From the NCBI GenBank assembly GCA_016935955.1, contig JAFGPY010000299.1, positions 1 to 10,684 on the forward strand: 10,684 nt of DNA. Direction: 5' to 3'. The notes beneath the pieces were generated by a model that was given only the letters and a program-made list of their open reading frames with translations, was not told where the DNA came from and did no database searches. This DNA is from Planctomycetota bacterium. Lineage in GTDB: Bacteria; Planctomycetota; Phycisphaerae; FEN-1346; JAACEH01. Both the position numbers and the translations under genes were made by a program. Every line of letters starts with the position of its first letter. The stretch's first letter is position 1. Below, piece after piece: positions 1-7,489 of the stretch.

Positions 1-2
1 AC

Positions 3-2162
3 ACGGATTGCGATCTGAACCTGGTCGGCGACAGCACGACAGTCCTCAGCGGGGGCAACATCGTGGCCGACGACGTACAGTTGGGCGACGAAGGTACGAT
101 GCTGATGACGGCGAAGCTCCAGCAGAGCGGCGGCGCCCTGTACGCCAATCGCGAGTTGATCGTCGGCCCCAACGGGAGCAACCTGGGGCTCTACACGATG
201 ACCGGCGGCGAGATGACCACCGGGCACTTCGCGATCGGCACCCGCGCGCCCGGCCGGATGGAACAGTCGGGCGGAAGCGTCGAGGCCAGCCAGCAGGTGT
301 CCCTCGGGGCCTACAGCCGCGGTGACGGCGTATACAATCTGTCCGGCGGAAGCCTGCGGACGCCCAGCATCGAGTTCGGCGGCGATGGCAAGGGCGTCTT
401 CAACTGGACCGGCGGCGACCTGTTCACCGACATGGTCCGGATCCGCGCCCAGTGCGAGATGAATGTCGATGTGGATTGGGTCTTCAGCGGCCAGATCCGG
501 GCCATCGGCGGCACACTGGCGATGGGCGACAATACGCTGACGCTGGTCAACGCGACGGAAGATTTCGACAACCCCACACGCCTGAGCGTGGGGGTCGGGC
601 AAGCCACCGTCGGTGAATTGTCGGTCCTGGCGCTGAGCGAGTACGTGCAGAGCGGCCAGGGCAAGGCCACGATCGACCGGCTGACGATCAACTCCGGGAC
701 GGTCAGCATCCAGGGCGGCACACTGACCAGCGATCAGGTGGTGGTGGCGATGGGCAGTCCGCTGCCGTACGTGTATCATGGCGGTCTGTATGACCAGACC
801 GCCGGCACGGTGACCGCGGGCGAGTTCATCGTCAGCTACCTGCACAACACGCAGGGACAGGCCAACCTCAGCGGCGACGGACAGTTGAACACCAACGCCA
901 CGCGGATCGGCATTCATAGCTGCGGCCAGTTCTACCAGACCGGCGGTTCGCACGTCGTTCAGGGCACGTTGTCGGTCGGCGAGTCCTGGGCCGTCGAGGA
1001 CCGGAACCGCTACATGCTCGACGACGGCGAACTCATGACCCAACGCACGTGCGTCGGGACGACCGGCTGGGGCGAGTTCCGCCAGGGCGGCGGCGTCCAC
1101 CAGGTTGCCACGTCGCTCGACCTCGGGCCGCAGGGCGTGGACCTCGGGCACCAGGCCTTCGGCGACTACGAACTCAAGGGCGGCCTGCTGGCGGCCCCGA
1201 CGATCAACATCGAGGGACACGTCGGAACGCATTCGTGGGGCAACCTGTTCCTGTCGGGCGGCGAGCTTCAGACGCAGTCCATCCGCGTCGGCCCGTGGGG
1301 CGGCCTGGTCGTCAACAACGACTGGACCTTCACCGGCATCGCCGTCGATCTCTCCGACGGCGGATGCATCGATCACGGCTACCAGGTCACGATGCTCAAC
1401 TCGACCGTCTCGATGCGCGGCGGCGAGTGGTACGGCGATACGCTGCGGCTGGAGTCCAGCCACGGACAGAGGAGTACCGTCAGCGGATACGGGTACGTCG
1501 AGGTGTGGGGCGGACTGTACAACGCCGGGCGAGTCGTCGCCGACGGATCCGGAGAGGCCCGCATGCTGGACCTGTCGCAGGTGGCCGCCGTCACCCGCGC
1601 CGAATCGAACACCGGCCATTGGGGCTGGTTCGCCCGCAACCAGGGCGCCCTGGTGCTACCGACCGTCACCCTGACCGGCGACGGCGTCTATGCCTTCGGC
1701 GACGATCCCGGCATGGGCCTGCCGGCCCTGGTCAACAGCGTGCAGATGACCGTCTACGGTCTGAACGTCGCCGACGAGACGGGTTGCACCGTGACCCTGT
1801 TGTCGCCCGACGACGGCACGCTGCCTGCGGCCGATGTCCGATTTGTCGGTGTCTGGGATTTCCTCCTGCCCGACGGGAGCAGCCTGCAGTCGGCCGACCT
1901 GGCGTTCCGGTACGACAATCTCTATGCCGCCCAGTTGGGCATGGCGGAGGCCGACCTGCGCGTGCTGCACTTCGACGGAACGGCGTGGCTGGACGTCACG
2001 TCGGGCCTGGATACGCTGAACCACCTGGTCTACGCGCAAGGCGTGGAGTCGTTCTCGTACTACGCGGTGGGAGCGGTTCCCGAGCCGGGTACCGCCGTCC
2101 TGGCCCTGGCGGGGCTCGCGATGCTGGCGGCTCGGCGGCGCGCAGCTCGGCGTCGGCAGTAA
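3..2162 (+). CDS. PEP-CTERM sorted GG-repeat surface protein (5' partial)
   Basis: The reading frame is open from the left edge, so the true start lies outside the window; the GTG at 63 is only an internal valine. About 719 codons are visible. The body is a run of roughly 22-27-residue repeats of the form [ST]GG-x-[LV]...[IV]-x-[IV]-G...G...Q/L. This resembles the autotransporter-associated beta-strand repeats that fold as extended beta-helices. Near the end is a non-repeat segment containing LRVLHFDGTAWLDVTSGL. The last 28 residues are a textbook PEP-CTERM tail: VPEP, a hydrophobic helix (AVLALAGLAMLAA), then an Arg-rich end. In the known family, this tail directs export and exosortase processing, placing the protein at the cell surface or in matrix. 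The function of this protein is not known; adhesion or matrix structure is an inference. It stands alone on the plus strand and converges on the lyase gene. Confidence 0.9.
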   Translation, partial: TDCDLNLVGDSTTVLSGGNIVADDVQLGDEGTMLMTAKLQQSGGALYANRELIVGPNGSNLGLYTMTGGEMTTGHFAIGTRAPGRMEQSGGSVEASQQVSLGAYSRGDGVYNLSGGSLRTPSIEFGGDGKGVFNWTGGDLFTDMVRIRAQCEMNVDVDWVFSGQIRAIGGTLAMGDNTLTLVNATEDFDNPTRLSVGVGQATVGELSVLALSEYVQSGQGKATIDRLTINSGTVSIQGGTLTSDQVVVAMGSPLPYVYHGGLYDQTAGTVTAGEFIVSYLHNTQGQANLSGDGQLNTNATRIGIHSCGQFYQTGGSHVVQGTLSVGESWAVEDRNRYMLDDGELMTQRTCVGTTGWGEFRQGGGVHQVATSLDLGPQGVDLGHQAFGDYELKGGLLAAPTINIEGHVGTHSWGNLFLSGGELQTQSIRVGPWGGLVVNNDWTFTGIAVDLSDGGCIDHGYQVTMLNSTVSMRGGEWYGDTLRLESSHGQRSTVSGYGYVEVWGGLYNAGRVVADGSGEARMLDLSQVAAVTRAESNTGHWGWFARNQGALVLPTVTLTGDGVYAFGDDPGMGLPALVNSVQMTVYGLNVADETGCTVTLLSPDDGTLPAADVRFVGVWDFLLPDGSSLQSADLAFRYDNLYAAQLGMAEADLRVLHFDGTAWLDVTSGLDTLNHLVYAQGVESFSYYAVGAVPEPGTAVLALAGLAMLAARRRAARRRQ

Positions 2163-2163
2163 C

Positions 2164-2221
2164 GGCGACGGACCCGGGGCGCCTCAACACGAAGTGGCAT
2201 GGGCGCCCCGGGTCCGTCGCC
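2164..2221 (+). terminator. Strong hairpin just after the PEP-CTERM gene
   Basis: A perfect 20-bp inverted repeat (2164-2183 pairing with 2202-2221) surrounds an 18-nt loop and begins two bases after the stop codon. The stem is very GC-rich. No T-run follows, so it is not a classic intrinsic terminator, but the position suggests transcript termination or 3'-end protection. It could also be another dispersed palindrome. Confidence 0.55.
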
Positions 2222-2300
2222 TCGTGGAGTACGCTGATCATGGCCTGAGTATTGTGCAACAACGATTGCACAGTGCTTTGAGCAGGAGATCCGACGAGTC

Positions 2301-2368
2301 GGTGCCATGGCCGCTTGCGGCCATGGGTTCTCAGGCCTGCCGGCATGGCCGCAAGCGGCCATGGCACC
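2301..2368. repeat. 25-bp inverted repeat built of two palindromes
   Basis: The arms 2301-2325 and 2344-2368 are exact reverse complements, separated by 18 bases. Each arm is itself a palindrome: CATGGCCGC-TT-GCGGCCATG on the left and CATGGCCGC-AA-GCGGCCATG on the right. It lies between two convergent genes, so it could act as a bidirectional terminator. Related CATGGC...GCCATG motifs recur in the other gaps, which fits a dispersed palindrome family. The rest of 2222-2578 contains only a weak 6-bp hairpin (2254-2271) and the two repeat modules listed next; no gene is seen. Confidence 0.7.
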
Positions 2369-2423
2369 TAGTCCTGAGAGCGAGCGGCCACTCGTAGGCG
2401 CGTGCCGAAAACGCCGGTTGCGG

Positions 2424-2496
2424 ACAAGCCCGCCGCATTGCGGCGGGATACGATGCATCGCCTCCGTTCGATCCTACGGCAGTGCCGCGGGCTTGT
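2424..2496. repeat. 73-bp palindromic dispersed element, copy 1
   Basis: The element is bounded by ACAAGCCC (2424-2431) and its inverse GGGCTTGT (2489-2496). It opens with an internal hairpin, CCCGCCGCA then TGCGGCGGG. It aligns without gaps to 8570-8642, with about 60 of 73 positions identical by eye. The divergent bases are concentrated in the middle, while the terminal palindromes are kept. This looks like a REP- or MITE-type intergenic element. No transposase is present in the window. Confidence 0.65.
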
Positions 2497-2514
2497 TGTA
2501 CGCTCGGCGCCACG

Positions 2515-2557
2515 TTCTGCCCTTCGACAGGCTCAGGGCCTGACGGCGAGCAGAAGC
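2515..2557. repeat. Second repeat module (TTCTGC...GCAGAAGC), copy 1
   Basis: This is a 43-bp segment bounded by TTCTGC and GCAGAAGC, which are inverted, with CCTTCGACAGGCTCAGGG inside. It matches the reverse complement of 8651-8700 and so is inverted relative to that copy. It lies 18 bp after the 73-bp element and ends about 20 bp from the lyase stop codon. Confidence 0.55.
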
Positions 2558-2578
2558 GCGGCACCCAAGGAGGCAAAC

Positions 2579-4663
2579 TCACTTCTGCCGCACGACTGGG
2601 GCGGCGCCTTCGTCGCCCGTCAGGTTGACGGCGACGGACTCGGTGCGACCGTCGGCCCAGGTGATCTTCAATGCGACAGTCCCGGCCTTCGCGTCGGCGC
2701 CGTCGGTCACCACGGTCGGAGGCTTCTCGTCGCCGCCGAGCGGCACGAGCAACGTCACCAGCCGCGCACGCTTCGCGGGGGTTTTCATCGTGTAGGTGAC
2801 CTCGAAGCCGCGATGGGTGGGCGTGCCCTTGCCCGGCGAGGTGCCCGCCACAACGGTCGTCTTGTCCATCTTGCACTCGGTCGCCACGGCCGAGAGCGGC
2901 AGGACGTGCAGGGCCGCACCACGAACTTTCGCTGTGACGCCCGGGCCGTCGGCCTTGAACTCGCCGTCACTGTGGCAGATCCAGGTCAGGCGTCGCGGGG
3001 CGCCGGCGTTGAGGTCGTCCACCAGGAGCACCCACTCCTTCGTCGCCACGAGCGTGCGGCGAAGCGACAGCGGATCGAGCTTGGCCGGGTAGGCCGGCCC
3101 CATCTCGCCGCTGGCGAACGCGTAGTCGTCGGCCAGGTGGACGCGGTCGAGTCGCACCTTGTCGAGCCGGTCCCACGAGAACCCGCGGTCGACCCAGTAC
3201 GATCCGTCCATGCCCTGCCCCGTGTTGTCCACCAGGAGGGTGTTCTGGTCGCGGGTCCACTTCTCGGCGGTATAGCCGGTGCCGAAAGCCAGGGCCGTGC
3301 CCTTGGCGTAGAGCCAGAAGGCCCCGATGTCGGCGTGCGTGTGGCCGGAGTTGGGCGTCCAGTCGGTCATCTCCTTGCGCTTGGCCACGGCGGCATGCCC
3401 TTGCGGCGGCCCCATGCGCAGCAGGACGCAGGTGGCGTCCTTGTCCCAGCTCGAACGCCACGAGACGAAGTCATGGTCGGCGAAGTGGTGGTACGGCTTG
3501 ATGGCGTCGAGCGACGCCGGCTGGATCGACGGGTCGAACCACAGGAAGGCTGCGGCCGGGTAATCGCGCTCCGGCCAGCGGGCGCTCATCAGGTCGCCCA
3601 CCAGCCGCGACTCGGGGCTCTTCAGCTTCGAGGCGATGCCCCAGAAGACGCCGCAATTGTTCAGGCCCGTCGACCCGCGATCCGTGCCCGTCCAGCGGCC
3701 GATGTCGCCGACGTCGAACATGTTCGGCTCGTCGGGCAACGTCAGGTAGAGCGGGAACCGCCAGTTCTCGTGCAGGATCGGCAGGTCCAGGGCCGGCTCG
3801 CCCGTGGCCCGCGAAATGAGGTCGGCGTAGCGCACGTGCCAGTGCAGCGCGTAGGCCCAGTAGCCGGTGCCCTCGTAGTAGTAGCCGTCCGGTCCCAGGG
3901 CGTAGCGGCAACGGCGCATCACCGCGTAGCCCAGCTTCAGCCAGTCCTTGGCCTCGGGCACGTCGCCCAGCAGCACGAGCGCCGCCGTGGTCATGCCGAC
4001 CATCGGAATGTAGGTGTGATTCTGGTCGAAGCGAATCTCCTTGTTCTTCAGGTCGAAGTCTTCGTAGATGGCCTTGGCATGCGCCGCCAACCCGTCGCGG
4101 ATCACCTTGCGGTCGGCCTCGCTGAGCTCATCATAGAGAATGTCGTAGGCGATGCTGATGTGGTAGAGGTACCACGAGGCCTGCAGGTCCACGTTCGGCC
4201 GCCAGTCGCCATCGCCCCAGACGTCTTCCTTGCAGTAGGCGACCATCCAGCGAATGGCCCGTTCGGCATGGACCTTGTCGCCGGTGACCAGCCAGGCCAG
4301 CGCGCCCGACTGCACGCCCTCGATCCGCCAGTAATGGGCGCCGCTGCGGATCTCCTTGCTGTCCGGAGCCGCATCGCCCAACCGCGTGGAGCTGCGCAGC
4401 ACCTGGTCCCACAGCGCGGGGCACACAGCCGCCTTGGCCTTCAGGGCCTCGCGATCCGCGGCGTCGAACAGCAGGCGCGGATGCCGCCCGACGTACCCGT
4501 CCACCAGCCCGACCTTCGTGCGGGCCAAGTCGTCGGCGATCGTCGGCCGCGGCTTCCAGGTCTTCTCGTCCTGGGCGGCACACGGCAACGCCAGAACTAC
4601 CGCCGCCACAAGTCCCGCCAGTGCCACCGCCGGGCGCTTCCCCCCAAACAGCCATGCGCTCAT
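2579..4663 (-). CDS. Secreted heparinase II/III-family polysaccharide lyase
   Basis: The 694-residue product is likely an exported lyase that breaks uronic-acid-containing polysaccharide by beta-elimination. The ATG at 4663 is chosen because AGGAGGAG lies just upstream and a signal peptide follows (residues 1 to about 28: LFGGKRP, then a hydrophobic run ending PCAAQ). The middle part is an alpha-toroid with NHT at 215-217 and YYYEGTGYWAY around 261-271. The C-terminal beta part opens with GHTHADIGAFWLYAKG (440-455), followed by QNTLLVDNTGQ, as is typical of the family. By analogy with Pedobacter heparinase II, His216, Tyr268 and a His of GHTHAD are candidate catalytic residues. The substrate cannot be read from sequence; heparin-like glycans, alginate or other uronans are all possible. 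It is the last of three minus-strand genes, 203 bp after the aminotransferase stop. Confidence 0.88.
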   Translation of the reverse strand: MSAWLFGGKRPAVALAGLVAAVVLALPCAAQDEKTWKPRPTIADDLARTKVGLVDGYVGRHPRLLFDAADREALKAKAAVCPALWDQVLRSSTRLGDAAPDSKEIRSGAHYWRIEGVQSGALAWLVTGDKVHAERAIRWMVAYCKEDVWGDGDWRPNVDLQASWYLYHISIAYDILYDELSEADRKVIRDGLAAHAKAIYEDFDLKNKEIRFDQNHTYIPMVGMTTAALVLLGDVPEAKDWLKLGYAVMRRCRYALGPDGYYYEGTGYWAYALHWHVRYADLISRATGEPALDLPILHENWRFPLYLTLPDEPNMFDVGDIGRWTGTDRGSTGLNNCGVFWGIASKLKSPESRLVGDLMSARWPERDYPAAAFLWFDPSIQPASLDAIKPYHHFADHDFVSWRSSWDKDATCVLLRMGPPQGHAAVAKRKEMTDWTPNSGHTHADIGAFWLYAKGTALAFGTGYTAEKWTRDQNTLLVDNTGQGMDGSYWVDRGFSWDRLDKVRLDRVHLADDYAFASGEMGPAYPAKLDPLSLRRTLVATKEWVLLVDDLNAGAPRRLTWICHSDGEFKADGPGVTAKVRGAALHVLPLSAVATECKMDKTTVVAGTSPGKGTPTHRGFEVTYTMKTPAKRARLVTLLVPLGGDEKPPTVVTDGADAKAGTVALKITWADGRTESVAVNLTGDEGAAPVVRQK

Positions 4664-4685
4664 CACCGCTCCTCCTTCTGCGTTC

Positions 4686-4711
4686 GGCGAAGCGGTGTCG
4701 GCCGCTTCGCC
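4686..4711 (-). promoter_or_regulatory. Leader hairpin upstream of the lyase start
   Basis: A perfect 10-bp inverted repeat, GGCGAAGCGG and CCGCTTCGCC, has a 6-nt loop. On the lyase mRNA it ends about nine bases before the AGGAGGAG ribosome site. It may stabilise the transcript 5' end or affect translation. No regulatory role is shown by sequence alone. Confidence 0.35.
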
Positions 4712-4735
4712 CCTGCCGGTCCATTGGAAGAGTGG

Positions 4736-4837
4736 CATGGGCATCTTGCCCATGCGTCCCACGGGCGTCTCGCCCGTGGCGGCCGGTCAGGATTCAGGGG
4801 CAAGATGCCCCTGGGACTCACGGGCGGGACGCCCGTG
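4736..4837. repeat. Cluster of four hairpins in mirrored order
   Basis: Four short perfect palindromes lie in a row: CATGGGCA-TCT-TGCCCATG (4736-4754), CCACGGGCG-TCT-CGCCCGTGG (4759-4779), AGGGGCA-AGA-TGCCCCT (4796-4812) and CACGGGCG-GGA-CGCCCGTG (4819-4837). The last two repeat the first two in inverted order, so the array is two facing copies of one double-hairpin unit, each with GTGGCA at its outer edge. It sits between the aminotransferase and lyase genes. I recall similar palindromes from planctomycete intergenic DNA. Their role may be termination, mRNA end protection or mobile-repeat remnant. Confidence 0.75.
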
Positions 4838-4866
4838 CCACGAGAACGGCCCTTCTCAACGGCCCC

Positions 4867-6159
4867 CTACTTCTTCCGCCGCCGCTCCACGAAGGCCGCG
4901 GCCACCTTGCGAATCGCCTGAGCCGTTTGCCGGATGTCCCGCTGCGAGTAGAACTCGCTCATCGGAACGATCACACCCGTCTTGAGCACCAGCTCGGCGT
5001 TCGGACAATCACTCACACGGTAGTCGATCCTGCCGCCGCCGTAAGCCGGGCAATCGTACGGACACACGAAGCCCTTCTTGCGCGACGGGCGGATCGTCAT
5101 CTTCTGAAACATCTCATACTGGTCGACGCGTCGCAGATAAAACGAAGCCGGCACGCCCTCGGCCGCCAGGGCGGCCGTAAACTCGTCGCGCGACACGCCC
5201 AGCACCTTCTCGTCCACGCGCATCAGGTAATACCAGTTCGACGACTCGCACCCCGGCGTGACCACCGGCGGCAGGATGCCCGGCACGTCGCCGATCCGTC
5301 CGGTCAGCAGCTTGCCGTGCTCGTTGCGTGTGCGGCAGATGCGGTCCGCTTTTCGCAATTGGGCCAGGGCCACGGCGCCCGCCAACTCGCTCATGCGATA
5401 GTTCGGCGCCAGGAACTGGCACAGCCGCCCGGTCCGCTGGCCCCACATGTTCCGCGAGTAGCACTTGTCGGCGAACAGGGCGGCACGCTTGGCCAGGCGC
5501 ACGTTGTGGGTCAGGATCGCGCCGCCGTCACCCACGCTCAGGTGCTTGTAATCGTTCAGCGAGTAGCATCCGATGTGGCCGATCGTTCCGACCGGGCGTC
5601 CCTTGTAGAAACAGTTCCAGCTCTGGGCGCAGTCCTCGATGACCATCAGCTTCCTGCGGCGGGCCAGACGCATGATCGAGTCCATGTCGGCTGCATTGCC
5701 CGCCAGGTGCACCACCAGGATCGCCTTGGTTCGCGGCGTTATCTTAGCGGCAATCGTTTCGGCTGTCACTACGTAGGTTCGCGGATCGATGTCGGCGAAG
5801 ACCGGCACGGCGTTCTGGTAGAGAATCGGGATGAAGCTGCCCGCGTCGGTCAACACGCTGGTGACGACCTCGTCGCCCACGCCCACGCCCGCGGCCCCGA
5901 GGGCCACGTGGATGGCGGCCGTGCCGCTCGTCGTGGCCACGCCGTACTTGCTGCCGTACTTGGCGGCCAGTTCCGAGCAGAATTGCCGCACTTTCTTGCC
6001 GTGGGCGTAGAAGAGCGTGTTCTGGGCCAGGGCCTCCTTCAGCTCCTTCAGCTCCTCGCGACCGAAACGCATGCCCTTGCGGTAGGGCGTGGCCTTGGCC
6101 TTCCGTCCGCCGTCAATCGCCAACTTCTCCACGACCCGACGCATCGTCTTGCTCGCCAC
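4867..6159 (-). CDS. DegT/DnrJ/EryC1/StrS-family PLP aminotransferase
   Basis: The 430-residue product is a cytoplasmic PLP enzyme of the sugar aminotransferase family (fold type I). Visible marks are TSGTAAIHVAL near residues 77-87 (phosphate binding), IEDCAQS near 174-180 with Asp176 for the pyridine nitrogen, and SLNDYKHLSVGDGG near 200-213 with Lys205 as the probable Schiff-base lysine. Members typically make amino sugars or aminocyclitols by amino transfer to a keto group; the substrate here is unknown. The GTG at 6159 is preferred because AGGAGA lies at good spacing before it; a GTG at 6177 is also in frame but has no clear ribosome site. The C-terminal part has Cys366, Cys370 and Cys385 in a short stretch (VCPYDCP and SDCPNAE). 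It lies 87 bp after the URO-D-like gene, probably in the same transcript. Confidence 0.9.
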   Translation of the reverse strand: MASKTMRRVVEKLAIDGGRKAKATPYRKGMRFGREELKELKEALAQNTLFYAHGKKVRQFCSELAAKYGSKYGVATTSGTAAIHVALGAAGVGVGDEVVTSVLTDAGSFIPILYQNAVPVFADIDPRTYVVTAETIAAKITPRTKAILVVHLAGNAADMDSIMRLARRRKLMVIEDCAQSWNCFYKGRPVGTIGHIGCYSLNDYKHLSVGDGGAILTHNVRLAKRAALFADKCYSRNMWGQRTGRLCQFLAPNYRMSELAGAVALAQLRKADRICRTRNEHGKLLTGRIGDVPGILPPVVTPGCESSNWYYLMRVDEKVLGVSRDEFTAALAAEGVPASFYLRRVDQYEMFQKMTIRPSRKKGFVCPYDCPAYGGGRIDYRVSDCPNAELVLKTGVIVPMSEFYSQRDIRQTAQAIRKVAAAFVERRRKK

Positions 6160-6181
6160 TGCCGGTCTCCTGTTCACGGAT

Positions 6182-6218
6182 GATGCTGCGTTCGTGCTCG
6201 GCGCCGCCCGGCAGCATC
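6182..6218 (-). other. 8-bp inverted repeat between the URO-D-like and DegT genes
   Basis: GATGCTGC (6182-6189) and GCAGCATC (6211-6218) are inverse and separated by 21 bases in the 87-bp gap. It could form a hairpin in the shared transcript upstream of the aminotransferase start. The long loop makes a functional role uncertain. Confidence 0.25.
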
Positions 6219-6246
6219 GGCGGGCGGGCCAATCGTCAGCCGGACG

Positions 6247-7407
6247 TCAGCGAACGCCGGCCAGTCGCTTCCATTCGTCGATCAGCGCCAGTGTGCTCTC
6301 CCAGGGCATGATGCTGTGGGCCGAGACGCCCGGCGACAGGATGAATCCCGGCCGATCGCCGAAGACCTCGAACACGCGCCGCACGGCGTCCCGCGTGGCC
6401 TCCGGACCCGACCAGAGGTGATACGTGCTGCTCGGGCCGATCAGGAAGCTCTTGCCGCCGCCCAGCCGGTCGCGGACCCGCTCCAGGTCCACGCCGTGAA
6501 AGGCAATGTCGATGCCGAACAGGACGTCCATCGTCAGGCCCGCCAGGTAGTCGAGGATCGGCATGATGCCCGTGTGAATCGTGTAGCTCGACAGCATGCC
6601 GGCCGCCCGCACCGCGTCGGCTTCGCGACGAAGACGCGGCCCGATGAAACGTTCGAGCATCGCCGGCCCGTAGAAGTCGGCCGTCTCGTAGAAGCCGTTG
6701 CGGTTGACGATGTCCACGCCCCACTCGCCCAGCAGTTCGATCGTCTTCAGGTTGATCTCGTGCTCGAACTCCAGATACGCGTCGACCAGCCCGGGGTTCT
6801 CCACGACCATGGTGCACAGCGGTTCGGCGCCCATCATCTTCATGGCCCCGGTCATGCCCTCGCCCGCCTTGGCCTCGACCGCCAGACCGTAACGGTCGGC
6901 CAGCCGCCGCAAACGTTCGTAGAGCGACCGCGCCGTCCGTTGCGACTCGCCCGTCGGATCCCACTGCACCACGTAGCGCAGACACTCCAGGTCCTGCTCG
7001 GTCCGGATCCACGGCTCGTCGAAGTGCCCGACGTTGAAGTCGGACATCAACGGAATGTCCTCGCCGTGGGCCCACAGCTCGTTGTGGCGGACCGAGGCGT
7101 GCAGCACACCGGCCGGCGTCTCGTAGGCCTTGTGCAGCAGCCCGTCCTCGATCCACGTGCGGCTCGTGACGCCCTCGGCCGGACGGCAACACTCCGTTCC
7201 CATCATCAGCACCTGGTCCAGGCCCAGCACCTCGACCTGGTAGGCCGCGCGCTCCTCGATGGTCGCGCTCTGCGACCACGGGAAGTTCCAGCACGTCCGT
7301 TGCGGCGGATACAGCGGGTTGAACGATACCACGCACGGCACGCGGTCGACCGCTTCGCGCCGCACGGCCGCCAACACGCGCTCACGTCGGGTCATCGCCT
7401 CGCTCAT
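6247..7407 (-). CDS. Uroporphyrinogen decarboxylase (URO-D)-like family protein
   Basis: The 386-residue product starts at the ATG at 7407, which has GAGGAGG upstream and begins MSEAMTRRERVLAAVRRE...DRVP, the usual opening of URO-D-superfamily proteins in anaerobes and planctomycetes. The fold is a TIM barrel. It lacks the RQAGR motif of true HemE, so heme synthesis is unlikely. Corrinoid-linked methyltransferases of this superfamily (MtaA type) use a His-x-Cys and a later Cys to bind zinc. Here the matching places read IHTGIMP (His278-Thr279) and SPGVSAH (358-364), so the cysteines are absent. The reaction is therefore unknown. It is the first gene of the minus-strand set and is divergent from the AraC regulator, which makes it a probable control target. 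Confidence 0.87.
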   Translation of the reverse strand: MSEAMTRRERVLAAVRREAVDRVPCVVSFNPLYPPQRTCWNFPWSQSATIEERAAYQVEVLGLDQVLMMGTECCRPAEGVTSRTWIEDGLLHKAYETPAGVLHASVRHNELWAHGEDIPLMSDFNVGHFDEPWIRTEQDLECLRYVVQWDPTGESQRTARSLYERLRRLADRYGLAVEAKAGEGMTGAMKMMGAEPLCTMVVENPGLVDAYLEFEHEINLKTIELLGEWGVDIVNRNGFYETADFYGPAMLERFIGPRLRREADAVRAAGMLSSYTIHTGIMPILDYLAGLTMDVLFGIDIAFHGVDLERVRDRLGGGKSFLIGPSSTYHLWSGPEATRDAVRRVFEVFGDRPGFILSPGVSAHSIMPWESTLALIDEWKRLAGVR

Positions 7408-7469
7408 GACACGCCTCCTCTTCGCAACCAGCCTCGCGCCACTGCCTCGACACCCGCTGGGGAATGTAG

Positions 7470-7489
7470 CCCGGCCGCCCTCGGCCGGG
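7470..7489. repeat. Short GC palindrome in the divergent spacer
   Basis: CCCGGCCG (7470-7477) and CGGCCGGG (7482-7489) form an 8-bp hairpin with loop CCCT, preceded by GTAG. It lies in the untranslated leader expected for the URO-D-like gene. It resembles the other dispersed hairpins more than an operator. Confidence 0.4.

Noticed and set aside
1049..2248. 399-codon Arg-rich open frame overlapping the PEP-CTERM gene
   Set aside because: It is an out-of-frame shadow of the repeat protein with a composition typical of GC-rich frame shadows.
4664..4762. Upstream extension of the lyase to an ATG at 4762
   Set aside because: It would translate through hairpin repeats and place 33 residues before a good signal peptide, and the ATG at 4663 has a strong ribosome site.
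2402..4921. 839-codon open frame antisense to the lyase gene
   Set aside because: Its product is Arg/Gly/Val-rich with no family likeness, while the opposite strand encodes a clear heparinase II/III protein with a ribosome site and signal peptide. High GC makes such antisense open frames common.
4621..6183. 520-codon open frame antisense to the aminotransferase
   Set aside because: It is a shadow of the DegT gene, with low-complexity His/Arg/Val composition and no recognisable domain.
6182..6218. Riboswitch or attenuator before the aminotransferase
   Set aside because: Only one 8-bp inverted repeat with a 21-nt loop is present, with no conserved riboswitch core; it is listed only as a low-confidence hairpin.
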